Shown here piece by piece: positions 22,540-35,930 of a stretch of 64,000 bases of DNA. The stretch covers positions 3,192,897-3,256,896 of the forward strand of contig JALPQD010000076.1 in assembly GCA_023101885.1 (NCBI GenBank). Direction: 5' to 3'. The notes below the pieces were generated by a model that did no database searches, had not been told where the DNA came from, and was given only the letters and a program-made list of their open reading frames with translations. Position numbers and translations under genes: made by a program. The stretch's first letter is position 1, and each line of letters starts with the position of its first letter. The DNA comes from Typhlomys cinereus. Lineage: Eukaryota; Chordata; Mammalia; Rodentia; Platacanthomyidae.

Positions 22540-23353
22540 CTACCAGAAGAAACAAAACAAAGCCCACCTCACAATCCTTAGTCCACTCACAGTGGCATCT
22601 GTTACTTTCTCATGACCTAAGCACCTCCAGATAGGGGTTCATCACTGAAGATGGCTACATTGGGATTAAAGTTTTTATATTCAAATTCTGAGAAGAACAA
22701 AAACCCATTTAAACCATAACAGGTTGGATAAAATGCAATAGTATAAGAAATAGAATTCAGATGCTGAGACTACAACTGAATAGATTACAGTAACACACAC
22801 GACTGAATAGATTACAGTAACACACATAGTTGGGTTGGAATTTGGACTGTCCCCCACAGGTTCATGTGTCTGAATATTCCATCCACACTTGGTGGTACTG
22901 CTTGGGAAGGTTGGTGGAACACGGTTACCAGAATTGCTGAAATGAAGAAGACTTTTCTTCCTAAGTTCGTCAAGTGCTCCCTTGCATTTGTGGTGGGATG
23001 TCCAACAGCGGCCTGACAGTCTGATGAATAGTGGGATCGGCCAGACATTTATTCCTAAGTATTTATTGTGAGAAAGGAAAGCAAATGTCCACAGGAAGAC
23101 TCGCTCGCTTATGTTCACCGCAGCTTTACTGTTTGTAACAACAGTGTAGTTGCAGTCCAAACACCAATACAAAAGGAATGAACTTCTGATAGCCCAACTA
23201 TGTGGATGACTCTAATAGTGATGCCAAGAAGAGAATTTAAAAAAGAGGATACTCATTAGGATTCCATTTATATAATCCTAGAAAATTAAAACTAACATGT
23301 AATGACAAGGAGCAGATTAGCAAATGGCTATTGCTTGGGAATGTAATGTTTTC
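22540..23353 (+). mobile_element. LTR remnant and ancient L1 3' fragment
   Basis: About 22840-22965 reads as a sense MaLR-LTR start ('ggactgtcccccacaggttcatgtgtctgaatattcc'). About 23040-23345 resembles the end of an old L1M-type element ('ttcaccgcagctttactgtttgtaac', 'aggattccatttatataatcctagaa'). The younger L1 at 23374 inserted into this remnant. Confidence 0.5.
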
Positions 23354-23373
23354 TAAAAGATGGGTTGATTCTC

Positions 23374-26044
23374 TCAAACCCCAAATGATAATTCTTAGGG
23401 ACTTCAACACCGCCCTCTCAACATGGGATGGATCAACAGGTCAAAAGCTTAACAGAGACACTTTGGAACTTAATCAAACCCTGAAAGAAATGGACCTTAC
23501 AGATCTCTATCGAACTTTTCACCCACGCACCAAAAAATACACATTTTTCTCAGCAGCACACGGAACTTTCTCCAAAATAGATCATATATTGGGCCACAAA
23601 ATGAATCTACACATATACAAAAAAGTTGAAATTCTAACCTGTGCCCTATCAGACCACCACGGCCTAAAGCTGGACATCCACAACACATCAAACAAGAGAA
23701 AATACACTAACTCCTGGAAACTTAACAATATGATGCTGAATGAGAACTGGATTCAGGAAGAAATTAAAAAGGAAATTCAAGATTTTCTGAAAGTGAACGA
23801 TGATGAAAATACAACTTACCAAAATCTCTGGGACACAATGAAAGCTGTTCTAAGAGGTAAGTTCATAGCTCTTAATGCCTACATCAAAAAAATGTAAACA
23901 TCAGAAATAAATAACTTAACGATGCAGCTTAAGGCTTTAGAGAAACTTGAGCAATCTGATCCCAAAAGTAGTAGAAGAGAGGAGATTAGCAAAATAAGGG
24001 AAGAAATATCTGAAATTGAAACTAAGAAAACGATAGAAAAAATCAACCAGTCAAAAAGCTGGTTCTTTGAAAAAATCAATAAGATTGATACACCCCTAGC
24101 TAAATTAACCAAAAGCAAGAGAGAGAAAACCCAAATTAAGAAAATCAGAAATGAACATGGAGTTATCACTACTGATACCCAAGAAATCCAGAGAATTATA
24201 ACATCATATTTCAAAAACTTATACTCTGTGAAGTTTGACAACAAAAAGAGATGGATGAATTTCTAAGTAAACACAACTTACCTAAATTGAATCAGGAAGT
24301 TGTGAATTATTTAAATAGTCCCTATAACATATAAGGAAATTGAAGAAGTAATCTCGAATCTTCCCACCAAAAAATGTACTGGACCAGATGGATTCAGCAC
24401 AGAATTCTACCAGACATTTAAGGAGTTAATAACACCAATACTCCTTAAACTGTTCCATCAAATAGCAAAGGAAGGAACACTACCAAATTCCTTCTACGAA
24501 GCTAATATCGTCTTAATCCCAAAACCTAATAAAGATTCACTTAAAAAAGAAAACTATAGGCCGATCTCTCTGATCAACACAGACGCAAAGATTCTCAACA
24601 AAGTCTTAGCAAATCGGATTCAAAAACACATCAAAAAGATCATTCACAGGGACCAAGTAGGCTTCATCCCTGGCACACAAGGTTGGTTCAACATAGGCAA
24701 ATCAATAAATGTAATTCATCATGTAAACCAGTCCAAAGTCCAAGACCACATGATACTCTTGATAGATGCAGAAAAAGCCTTTGCAAGATCCAATAGCCTT
24801 TTATGATCAAAGCGCTAGAGACAGTAGGAATGGAAGGAACCGTTATCAATATAATAAAAGCTGTATACAACAAGCCCACAGCAAGATTATGCTCAATGGG
24901 GAACAATTGGAAGCATTCCCACTTCGATCAGGAACTAGACAAGGCTGTCCACTCTCACCACTTCTATTCAATATTGTACTTGAAGTGTTAGCTGAAGCCA
25001 TAAGACAAGAAAGGGACATAAGAGGGATTCAAATCGGCAAGGAAGAAGTCAAGCTATCCCTATTTGCAGATGACATGATCTTATACCTGAGGGATCCCAA
25101 AAACTCCACCAGGAAGCTCCTGGAACTAATTGAGAAGTTCAGCAGGGTGGCAGGATACAAAATAAATGTGCAAAAATCAGAGGCCTTCCTATATGCCCAG
25201 AATGAAAGAAGTGAAAAAGCCTTGAGAGAAACAATCCCATTTACTATAGCCCCTAAAAAAATGAAGTACCTTGGTATAAACCTAACCAAGGAGGTAAAAG
25301 ACCTTTACAATGAAAACTTTAAAACCCTAAAGAAAGAAATTGCAGAAGACACCAGAAGGTGGAAAGACCTCCCATGTTCCTGGATTGGCAGAATCAACAT
25401 TGTAAAAATGACCATCCTACCAAAGGCAATATACAAATTCAATGCTATACCAATTAAAATCCCAAAGCAATTCTTTAAAGAAGTTGACCAAATAATCTCA
25501 AAATTCATATGGAGGCACAAAAGACCCAGGATAGCAAAGACAATCCTGAGTAACAAAAACACTGCTGGAGGTATAACCATACCAAACCTTAGTTTATACT
25601 ACAAATCCATAGTTGTAAAAACAGCCTGGTACTGGCTCCAAAATAGACACACAGATCAATGGATAAGGGTTGAAGACCCAGATATAAGCCCGCAAAGTTA
25701 CAGCCATTTGGTCTTTGACAAAGGGGCCCAAAGAATCCAATGGAAAAAGAACAGCATCTTCAACAAATGGTGCTGGCAAAACTGGATCTCCACATGCAGA
25801 AGATTAAAGCTGGACCCGTACTTGTCACCATGTACAAGACTTAATTCCAAATGGATCAAGGACCTTGATATCAGGCCAGAGACTATAAAAACCATAGTTG
25901 AAAGGATAGGGAACTCCCTCGAGCTGATTGGGCTAGGCCAACACTTCCTAAACAGACATCCAATGGCACAGTCACTGCTACCAACTCTCAACAGTTGGGA
26001 CCTTGTGAAATTAAAGAGCTTCTGTTCAGATAAAGAGATTGTAA
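23374..26044 (+). pseudogene. L1 ORF2 pseudogene, 5' part (split by H3-3B retrocopy)
   Basis: The element starts inside the endonuclease domain of ORF2 (the '[11 protein letters not shown]' region; the long copy has GDFNT). It retains the SDHHGLKLD endonuclease motif and, further on, the FADDMILYL reverse-transcriptase motif. An exact 20-bp duplication (23354-23373 and 29488-29507) brackets the whole insertion of about 4.45 kb of L1. Damage includes a nonsense change at about 23894 (GAA to TAA relative to the long L1), a frameshift near 24244, another near 24310 and another near 24780. It keeps 17 codons (about 23790-23838) that the long L1 lacks. A processed H3-3B copy interrupts it after codon DKEIV. 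Confidence 0.9.
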
Positions 26045-27691
<1,647 letters not shown>

Positions 27692-27704
27692 AAAGAGATT
27701 GTAA

Positions 27705-29487
27705 CACGAGCTCAAAGGCAACCCACAGAATGGGAGAAAATCTTCACTAACCACATATCTGATAGAACTCTACTGTCCAAAGTGCACAAAGAACTTAGAA
27801 AACTAAACTCTAAGGAAAACAATGGCCCAATTAAAAAATGGGCCCTGGAACTTAAAAGAAATTTTACCAGGGATGAAATTAAAATGTCTAACAAATATCT
27901 TAAAAAATGCTCCACTTCCTTAGGCATCAGGAAAATGCAAATCAAAACTTCCCTGAGATATCATCTCATCCCAGTCAGGATGGCAAAAATCCACAATACA
28001 AACAACAACAAATGCTGGAGAGGATGTGGAGAGAGGGGAACTCTCCTACACTGCTGGTGGGAATGCAGGCTCACACAGCCACTCTGGCGAGCCGTCTGGA
28101 GATTCTTAAAGAAATTAAAGATTGAAATGCCATATGACCCTGCTATCCCACTTTTGGGAATAACCCCCCATACAGCAGAGGTTACCTCGATAGCACAAGC
28201 ATGACCATGTTCATAGCAGCACTGTTTACAATAACAAAGTCATGGAATCAACCCAAATGTCCAACAGTTGACGAGTGGATAAGGAAAATGTGGTACATCT
28301 ATACAATGGAGTACTACTCAGCCATCAAGAATGATGAATTACTGGAATTTGCTGGGAAATGGATGTCATTAGAAACAATTATATTAAGTGAAGTATCCCA
28401 AACCCAGAAAATTAAGCACTGTATGTACTCCCTAATAGGTGGCTCCTAGTATCAAACTCACCCAGCCCACATTGAGACACTCAAAGGTAAACCTATGTAA
28501 TACAGTAATTGCAAGGATTATGAACAGGAGGGATGGGGTTGGAGGGCCACACCAGACACAAGAAGAGTGGGGACCATGTTACAGCAGAGAAAATAGGCCT
28601 CCATCAAGGAATGCAAGTAAGTAATGTGACACCTGGTTAAGTTCACAGATGTTTGTTCCTGATCATGTACAACTGAGGGGGTATGATCTCACCAGAAGGG
28701 GAGGGCATATAGTCTGGCAGACAAAAAGTAATCATTTTGCAAATGGGTGACTGACCCCTCCCTCACTGAGGTTTCCTACTTTTATTACATCTACTCTTGA
28801 ATGTGCTATTATAACAAGACTCCAGTTTAACAGCTTTTTGTCTCTGACCAGGGGGTGACATACAGTGCCCATCAGGATGGAGTGAAGGGCATTGCAGGAG
28901 CAGCAAAACTGCAAAAGAAAATCAACATACCACAATCCAGAACTTCAGAGACTCTATATCAACCACATAGAACTAGGCCAGCCTAATCTCCCCCCATCCT
29001 GAAGCTCAGGGACATTTGCGGAAGAGGGGGCAGTAAGATTGTAAGAGCAAAAGTATGGGAGGAGCAATGATTTGCAAGATTCTCCACACTAGTTAAGGCT
29101 GAAGCAATCATAATAGGACTTTGCATGCCCTGCGCAATGTCCAACACACTATTGACATCACAAAGTCTAGCATCAGCTAAAGGCACCAAGATCCTTGGAG
29201 GCAAGGGATTGATGGCCACAGTAGTGTTCCTATGCTTAAAGGGAACACGAGAAAGGGTTCAGGGAAATGCCACTTGGGTCCTTATACGTCATCGGAGAGG
29301 AGGACCCAGAGGAGAGTTAGGCATACACAATAAAAGACTCTCTGGGAATTGGGGGGATGGCACTGAGGGATAGGGAAGGAGGGAGAGGAGCAGGGGGTTT
29401 GGGGGGGAGGAGGAGGGAGGGAGGGAACTGGTCTACCTATTAAGTTTGTATGAGCGGAAATAATAAAAAATGTATTAAAAAATAAAA
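27705..29487 (+). pseudogene. L1 ORF2 3' part and 3' UTR (continuation)
   Basis: This continues the interrupted ORF2 with the C-terminal region, including the cysteine motif CWRGCGERGTLLHCWWEC (about 28014-28065), then a frameshift near 28190 and the stop near 28447. The 3' UTR follows, with a G-rich polypurine segment at 29370-29430, the terminal 'aagtttgtatgagcggaaa' and an A-rich tail to 29487. Identity to the long L1 is high, so this is a fairly young subfamily. Confidence 0.88.
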
Positions 29488-29519
29488 TAAAAGATGGGTT
29501 GATTCTCCAACACTGCATA

Positions 29520-29645
29520 AACTAAGCATGGTGGTTCACCTGTAATCCCAGCACTTGGAAGGTAAAGGCAGGAGGACAGAGTGCAAGGATATTCTCAGCC
29601 ACGTCAAGGGCTCCAGGCCAGTCTGGGCTACATGAGACTCTGTCT
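29520..29645 (+). repeat. B1-like SINE
   Basis: 'gcatggtggttcacctgtaatcccagcacttggaaggtaaaggcaggagg' and 'gctccaggccagtctgggctacatgagactctgtc' are a well-preserved B1 in sense. Confidence 0.8.
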
Positions 29646-30005
29646 TAGTTTCATAGTCCCTTTGCTGTATGAACTTAAGGGAGCAAGGGGTTCATTCATG
29701 CTCATGATTCCAGGCTACAGTCGATCATCACGGCTGGCGAGTTATCAGTACTGGGAAGCCAAGGAACTACATGCACAGGAAGGGCTGAGAAAGAGCCATA
29801 TTTTCTAGCTTGCTGCTCTCCCAAAGTCAAGCAGTTCTTTCTCCACCTGTTCTGGGAATGGCCTCCCCCCACTCTGGGCTGGGTTTTCCCATACCACGGT
29901 GATAATCTCCCACAGGCCTGCTCATGAGCTTTCCTTAACCAAATAATTCTTCACGGGTGTGTGCCTAAAGACTCAGTCTCCACTGTGAAGTTACTAACTC
30001 CCACC
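29642..30005 (-). mobile_element. MaLR-like LTR, antisense
   Basis: Blocks include 'gtatgaacttaagggagcaaggggttcattcatgctcatgattcc', 'ggtgataatctcccacaggcctgctcatgag', 'aataattcttcacgggtgtgtgcctaaagactcag' and 'gtgaagttactaactcc'. A poly-A run at 30019-30037 follows. Confidence 0.65.
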
Positions 30006-30506
30006 AGCCATTTCTATTAAAAAAAAAAAAAAAAAAAGACTACCATCAGACATCCAGTCAGTATTCAAATTGGCTGCACCTTTGTTTTCCAGCCAAGGTA
30101 CACAGGGAAAACCTGGCTCGAAAAGATTAAAAAAAACAAAAACTAGGATTCAAACAAAGCATCCCCCTACTGATAGCTATGAGTCCTTCGCATAGCTTTA
30201 AATCTTCATTTCTCTTCTCAGCTCCTTGTCATCCCCCCAACCCCCATGTTGCTGTCAGTGCTGAATATGGCTGTGGCCTGCGTTTCCCCAAGAGCTGGAA
30301 CTTACAGATCCCTGCCCCCTTCCATGTTGTTATGTTCTTTTTGCCTCAAAGATTTCTATCTATTATGCTAAACCTAGAAACTTGATCAAACTCAGGCCCA
30401 ATGTTTGTGGCATGAGAACCTCAGAGGTAGTGGGTACTTCCTTGAGAATCCTAAGAATTTACCAAGCAAAGAACTTATGTGCAATGGAACTCTGTATAAA
30501 ACTTCC
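30006..30506. other. Unassigned intergenic sequence
   Basis: Poly-A at 30019-30037. Otherwise nothing recognised. Confidence 0.4.
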
Positions 30507-30800
30507 AGTTGAGGATTGGAGAGATAGTTCAGGGCTTAAAGCCTTTGCCTCACAAGCAAAAGGACCAGAGTTCGGATCCCGAGATGCCATGTAAAAATGT
30601 TAGGTGGAAATGGAAGCAGCTTGAATTTCTCCCCCTGAAAGGTGGAGCCTAGGAAACCCCAGAACAAAGTAATAAGGAGGTAGAGCAAGCCAGGGTGATT
30701 GGTTAAATCACCCTTGGGCCTCCACAGGTACACACACTCAAGTGCCCTCTTACGTATACACACACACACAAACACACACATAAACACACACACATGAAAA
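30507..30800 (+). repeat. Lineage-specific ID-headed SINE
   Basis: Head 'gaggattggagagatagttcagggcttaaagcctttgcctcacaagc', B-box-like 'gagttcggatccc', body 'aggtggagcctaggaaacccc' and 'gagcaagccagggtgattgg', tail (AC)n mixed with AT. Confidence 0.75.
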
Positions 30801-31146
30801 AAAACAACCCGCCTCCAGTTGAAGGCTTAATGTCACCAAAGAAACTGTACTTTGGTTCCTGCCCAACTCAATGGCACAGCTACAGGAAGCCACCCAAGCG
30901 GTCTCCAGCTTTTCCCTTTGCCAGAATCCACTCGCCTCTGCTCCGCAGCTTATCTCCATGCAGACTCTGAATCTCTGGGGCCACTTCCTAGCTAAGGCCT
31001 CTGGGATGACTTGGCCACAAGTTGTTGACGGCTGCACCTTTGTTCTCCAACTACGCTGTTTCACTTCCCTTTTTGCTGGGCCCTGATGGAGCATCCACAG
31101 GTACTTCTGAGTAAGGAATTTCAATTGGGGAATTGGTACAGTTACT
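30801..31146. other. Unassigned intergenic sequence
   Basis: Nothing recognised. Confidence 0.4.
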
Positions 31147-31760
31147 GTGGTAGTTTGCTGTTGGGCCCGCCCAGGATTTGCCCCAGGCATGGCCGAGCAC
31201 ATGGGACTAAAGATGGTGCACCAGGCGGCAGCAGGGGAGGCCTGCGTTCCTGGTCCTGGTAGGGCGGAACCTGTGTATCCCGCGGCAGAGTAAACAAGGA
31301 GGAGGTGGAGGTGGTCCATGATGTTCCCGAATTCGTCCGTGGTTCTACACACACACACACACATACATACACACACATACATATACACACAAACATACAC
31401 ATGCGCACACGCATACATGCACAATTGAATAAATAATAAATAATAAAAAATAAATAAAAATAAAATATTTTAAAGATGGTGCTGAGGGCTAGTTGTCCTG
31501 GGCATAACCCTGATCACATTACAGAGAGCTCTAATTGGCTTTCAGGTATTGACCTGCCTTCTGTGCTGAGTGACATTGGACTTGACCACTAGCACCTGAA
31601 GGATGTGTTGACCTTTGACACAGCTGGATGCCCGTTTGGTGCTTTGTGATCTTTTGTCTATATAAGCTGTTTTGTTACCCCCAATAAACTGAGATTTGCT
31701 TTGACAAACTCCCCGTCCTTTGGCAGAGTCTGGGGAATTGAGGCGGATGTGGAGATGGCG
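31147..31760 (+). mobile_element. Probable ERV-class (IAP/ERVK-like) solo LTR, split by a SINE
   Basis: After removing the SINE at 31220-31470 and its target duplication, the pieces read as one LTR-like unit. It begins TGTGGTAG and has a 'taaagatggtgctga' block, a TATA-like 'tctatataagctg' at 31659-31671 and a polyadenylation signal aataaa at 31683-31688. The order resembles IAP/ERVK LTRs. The right boundary and the 5-6-bp duplication were not resolved, so the class is tentative. Confidence 0.45.
31220..31470 (+). repeat. ID-headed SINE, second subfamily, with 12-bp TSD
   Basis: A 5'-truncated copy with 'tcctggtcctggtagggcgg', 'gagtaaacaaggaggaggtggagg', 'gatgttcccgaattcgtccgtgg', an AC-rich stretch and an A/T-rich tail. 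The exact repeat taaagatggtgc flanks it (31208-31219 and 31471-31482). Confidence 0.8.
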
Positions 31761-31847
31761 GGACTTAACCTTTCTTCTTCATCACAGCAGGCTGCGCAAT
31801 CCTGTAAATGAGTGGGTGGAGACACGCCACGCTGTGGGTGTCGGACT

Positions 31848-32262
31848 CTACAGTGAGCTACAAGGGTCAACTTGATAATTGAAGGCTGAAGCTCTGGGCA
31901 CATCTGTAAAGAATAGTAGCTGAATTAAGGCCTGAGCAGATCTGTAAGAGATTGTCTAATTGATAGAGAAGAACCAGTCCAGGGTGAGAACTTCCTCCTC
32001 ACCCACCCACCTGCCCCGCCCCCCATCCCCAGACAGGTGGATAAAATTGGAGGTTACTTGGATAACATGCTGTCTGGCAAGGGAAATTTGCCCCTCTCTC
32101 AGCTGTCTGTGGATTTGGTGTTGCCAGTTTCCTCAGCCTCTGGGGTTGGTATGAGATCTGCTGACAAGCTGGACAAGGAACCGTAACCAAGACTCATAGA
32201 CCAGAATAAAACTCCTGGCTTCCCTAAGCTGTTTGATTGTAAATGTGTCAGCAACATACAGA
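31848..32262 (+). mobile_element. MaLR-like LTR, sense
   Basis: Sense blocks are 'gggtcaacttgataattgaaggctgaagctctgggcaca', 'taagagattgtctaattgatagag', 'catgctgtctggcaaggg', 'gacaagctggacaaggaaccgtaacc', the polyadenylation signal aataaa at 32203-32208, and 'cttccctaagctg'. It is clearly the same family as 5438-5846, with an extra C-rich tract at 31995-32030. Confidence 0.7.
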
Positions 32263-32998
32263 CAAATGCACTCCACCCCCTCGATTCCATCCCTGGAAAT
32301 GTTCTCAAAACATGCTCGCCTATCTAGGGATTTCAGATTAGCCATCAAGGGATGCAGTAAGGATTCCAAGGGATACACCTATGTGATAGTAAGGGGTAAA
32401 AATTCATGCATTTATTCTATGTATGTATGCATGCAACTGTCAAAGAATAAAAAAAAATTTAAAAACATGCTGAAAATATTTACTGAATGGATGTGCTCAG
32501 CCTGCCCAAAAGAATCCTAATGAAATTTTACTGTGTGATGTTGGCATTTTAAGTGCTTACTTGGTCTCTACAACTGAAATAATGAAATTTTCCAATTAAG
32601 TATGTCAGTCTTATCTTTCAAGATTCTCATCAAACCAGCAGAAGTTTTGCAATTAGTGTGATAATTGCCTATAGGAAGATAGATGCTTTTAAAATACGGG
32701 GAAGTTGTTTTGTGATGGGTCTGAAGTTTTCCTATAATCTAATTTTTATTATTATACAAGCATTAAGGCGTCCTTCAAAAGTAAAGACTAAAAAGACACT
32801 TCAGAGTTTGAATTTGAAATTGTAAAATCCAGTGCAGAAAAACTTTTTTCCCCCAAAAATTGGTTTAGAGGAAGAAACAGGAAACAATTCAAGAAAACAA
32901 CTACAGAAAACATTCTGGAGCAAACCCATACAAAGCATTGTGATTGTCAGATAGTTTGGGTACAGTGCAGACTAGCCTAATTATAAAAAAACAATTTG
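32263..32998. other. Unassigned AT-rich sequence
   Basis: Nothing recognised. Confidence 0.4.
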
Positions 32999-33135
32999 TT
33001 GGGGCTGGAGAGATGGGTCAGGGCAGAAGGACCCGGTTTGGATCCTGGATCCCACATAAAAATGCCAGGCAGAAATGGCAGCAGCCTGAACTTCAGCCTC
33101 AAAGGATTCTTCCAGGGGGAAGGGGGCTTCCTAGG
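32999..33135 (+). repeat. Lineage-specific ID-headed SINE, 3'-deleted
   Basis: Head 'ttggggctggagagatgggtcagg', B-box region 'ggtttggatcctgga', and body 'aatgccaggcagaaatggcagcagcctgaacttc'. The CA tail is absent. Confidence 0.7.
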
Positions 33136-33660
33136 AGTGGTGGGATGCTCCATGCCTTGTGATCTAGTCTGACCTAGCCTATGTGCCAGAAGGTGAGCAT
33201 AAAGACTAGCTGTGATTTGAAGTTGTCTTTGCTTAGGAATGGAGGTGTTTCGAGGGGGAAGGCTTTAGAGAGTGAGCTGATTTCTGGGAGAAAGAGAGTG
33301 GCCACCAAAAGGCCTGTGGTCTAACACAAATGTAAAACCCAAATGCTTTCTCACTACCTGCTTTTGGGCCATAGTACCTCGTTTGAAAATAACCCACGTT
33401 ACTGGGAGTGAGTAACTTTTTTTTTTTGCTAATGGAGATATGCCAACAACTAAATAAGAGCAATTAAATGTGAATCTCTCCAGCGGTCTTCCCTGGCCCT
33501 TGCTCTGGACTACACAGTTGTGTAGTTGCCTAAGGACTTTGTAAAACTCTTTAATGCTGTTGAGGTTAGAAAGTGACATATTCCTATAGTTTCCACCAAA
33601 ACCCTTTAGGAATTATTAAAAATGTGTACAACCACATGGGAGGGTAAGGTGAACTATACA
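33136..33660. other. Unassigned sequence
   Basis: Nothing recognised apart from a T-run at 33418-33428. Confidence 0.4.
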
Positions 33661-33662
33661 CA

Positions 33663-33700
<38 letters not shown>
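33661..33700. repeat. (CA)n microsatellite
   Basis: Pure CA tract of about 38 bp. Confidence 0.9.
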
Positions 33701-33705
<5 letters not shown>

Positions 33706-33734
33706 CTGACGGATTAAGTGCTCATCTTTATTTG

Positions 33735-33960
33735 CTGAATGTTGCAATGTCCGGATTCAGCTGTGCCACCTTAGTCAAGATGACTAACCTCACCCAAGTC
33801 ATTTCCCCATTTGTGAAGTGATGATTTGATAAATGGCTTACAGGGGAGCTTCTTGCTTCTTAATTCAGCCTCAAAACTAGATTATGGGCCGAGGAGATAA
33901 CTCAGTACTAGACTGCTGGCCTAGCAAGCCCGAAGCCCGAGTTCAAGTTGCAGCACTGCA
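33735..33960 (+). repeat. MIR remnant followed by an ID-like SINE
   Basis: 33735-33840 has the MIR order 'ggattcagctgtgccacc...agtcatttccccatttgtgaa'. 33885-33960 has an ID-type head 'gggccgaggagataactcagtactag' with the B-box-like 'gagttcaagttgcagcac'. Confidence 0.6.
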
Positions 33961-34009
33961 GACACCATCCTCTTCACCATCTCTGGATGGAATAGTTTCT
34001 ACTTTTATG

Positions 34010-34400
34010 GCTACTGTGTTTTATTAACACCACATGCAAAGAATACGTCAGAGTGTTTCATCGCAGATACAGAGAAGTACTGGAACAGAACTGGCTACCA
34101 GAGAAGTGAGGTGCTGTCATGAGACCAGGAGATCCCTTCTCATTCCCTGTTCACTGATCATGAGCTAACAGCCTGATTCTTACGCTGCCCCTGACAAGAG
34201 GTCCTCCAGGCTCCATACCTCAGCCGTCATGATGGACTGTACCCTTAAACCATGAGCCCAAATAAGCCCATCTTAAGTTGCTTCTTGTCAGCTCTTTGGT
34301 CACTCAACTAGGAAAGTAACTGATGCATTCTTATCTCACGGGCTGGAATTACAGACAGACTGTCACGCCTGGCATTCACATGGGTTCTGGGATCTTGTTA
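34010..34400 (+). mobile_element. MaLR-like LTR 3' part and SINE scrap
   Basis: 'cgtcatgatggactgtacccttaaaccatgagcccaaataagcccatcttaagttgcttcttgtcag' (34229-34290) is the usual sense LTR 3' block, with a mutated polyadenylation signal. About 34335-34400 contains a short reversed SINE body ('ctggcattcacatgggttctgggatcttg'). Confidence 0.55.
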
Positions 34401-35930
34401 GAAACGTGTGTATAGTCACAGAGAAATGACACCAAACAACTAAAGTATCTCAGAAAAGCTTATGTACCTGTGGTCAAAAGGGTGCTGGAGAAGTTGACAT
34501 ATCACCCATAATCCAAACAAGTGTCTGAAGCTTTTTTTTAATCCCTGATGTGGAAGGGAGGACTGGACTGTCCCCCATCAGTTGAGGTTCTTACAATCTA
34601 CACTGTAATTTTCTAATTTTATTATTTGGTGCAAAAAGGAAGCAGACAAGCTCCTTGTGTGGCCCCCACCCTCACTATCCCTAATTACTAATTACATTCC
34701 AGTAGCCCTTCAATCTTTGCAGGGCCTAAGGGAAAGTACGTAAATATATGTTTTCTTATCTCTGGTTAGTGGTTCGTGGTGTCAGGCTGCACCAAATCTC
34801 AGTTTTTATTACCCCCTTGTCAAAGAGAACTTATGTCTTCTCCAAGTCAAAGGATAAAGAATTTCCCTAGCTAGAGACATGAAAGAAGTTTAATTAGAGT
34901 AAATCTCTGATAAAATAGGAATGTTTAAATTCTTTTTTTTTATTTATTTTTTTTTCCTTTCTTTTTTTTTTTTATTAAAAATTTAATTATACATTTTAAA
35001 ATTTTTTACCAGTTCCCTCCCTCCCCCCTCCCCTTCCCCCAGTGTCTCCCCCCCAATTCCCAGAGAGTCCTTTATTGTGTGCGCCTAACTCTCCACTGGG
35101 TCCTCCTCTCCGATGACATATAAGGACCCAGTGGCATTTCCATAAGCCCTTTCTCTTGTTCCCCTTAAGCATAAGATTACTACTATGGCTGTCAATCCCT
35201 TGCCTCCAGGGGTCTCGGTGCCCTTAACAGATGCTAGACTTTATGAGGGCAACAGTGCGCTGGACATTGCGCAGGGCATGCAAAGTTCCATTATGATTGC
35301 TTTGGCCCCAACTATTGTTGAGAATCTTGCAAATCGTTGCTCCTCCCATCCTTTTGCTCTTACAATCTTACTGCCCCCTCTTCCCCAAATGTCCCTGAGC
35401 TCCAGGATGGGGAGAGATTAGGCTGTCCTAGTTCTATGTGATTGATATAGAGTCTCTGAAGTTCTGGATTGTGGTTTGTTGATTTTCTTTTGCAGTTTTG
35501 CTGCTCCTGCAATTCCCTTCACTCCATTCTGCTGGGCACTGTATGTCACCCCCTGGCCAGAGACAAAAAGCTGTTAAACTGGAGTCTTGTTGTAATAGCA
35601 CATTCAAGGGTAGATGTAATAAGAGTAGGAAACCTCACTGAGGGAGGGGTCCATCACCCATTTGCAAAATGATTACTTTTTATCTGCTAGACTATATGCC
35701 CTCCCCTTCTGGTGAGATCAGGAAAGAACGTCTGTGAACTTAACCAGGTTTCTCATTACTTACTTGCAGACCTTGATGGAGGCCTATTTTCTCTGCTGTA
35801 ACATGGTCTCCTCTCTCCTTGTTTCTGGTGTGGCCCTCCTAACCCATCTCTCTTGTTCATAATCCTTGCAATTACTGTGTTACATAGGTTTACTTTTGAG
35901 TGTCCCAATGTGGGCTGGGCGAGTTTGGTA

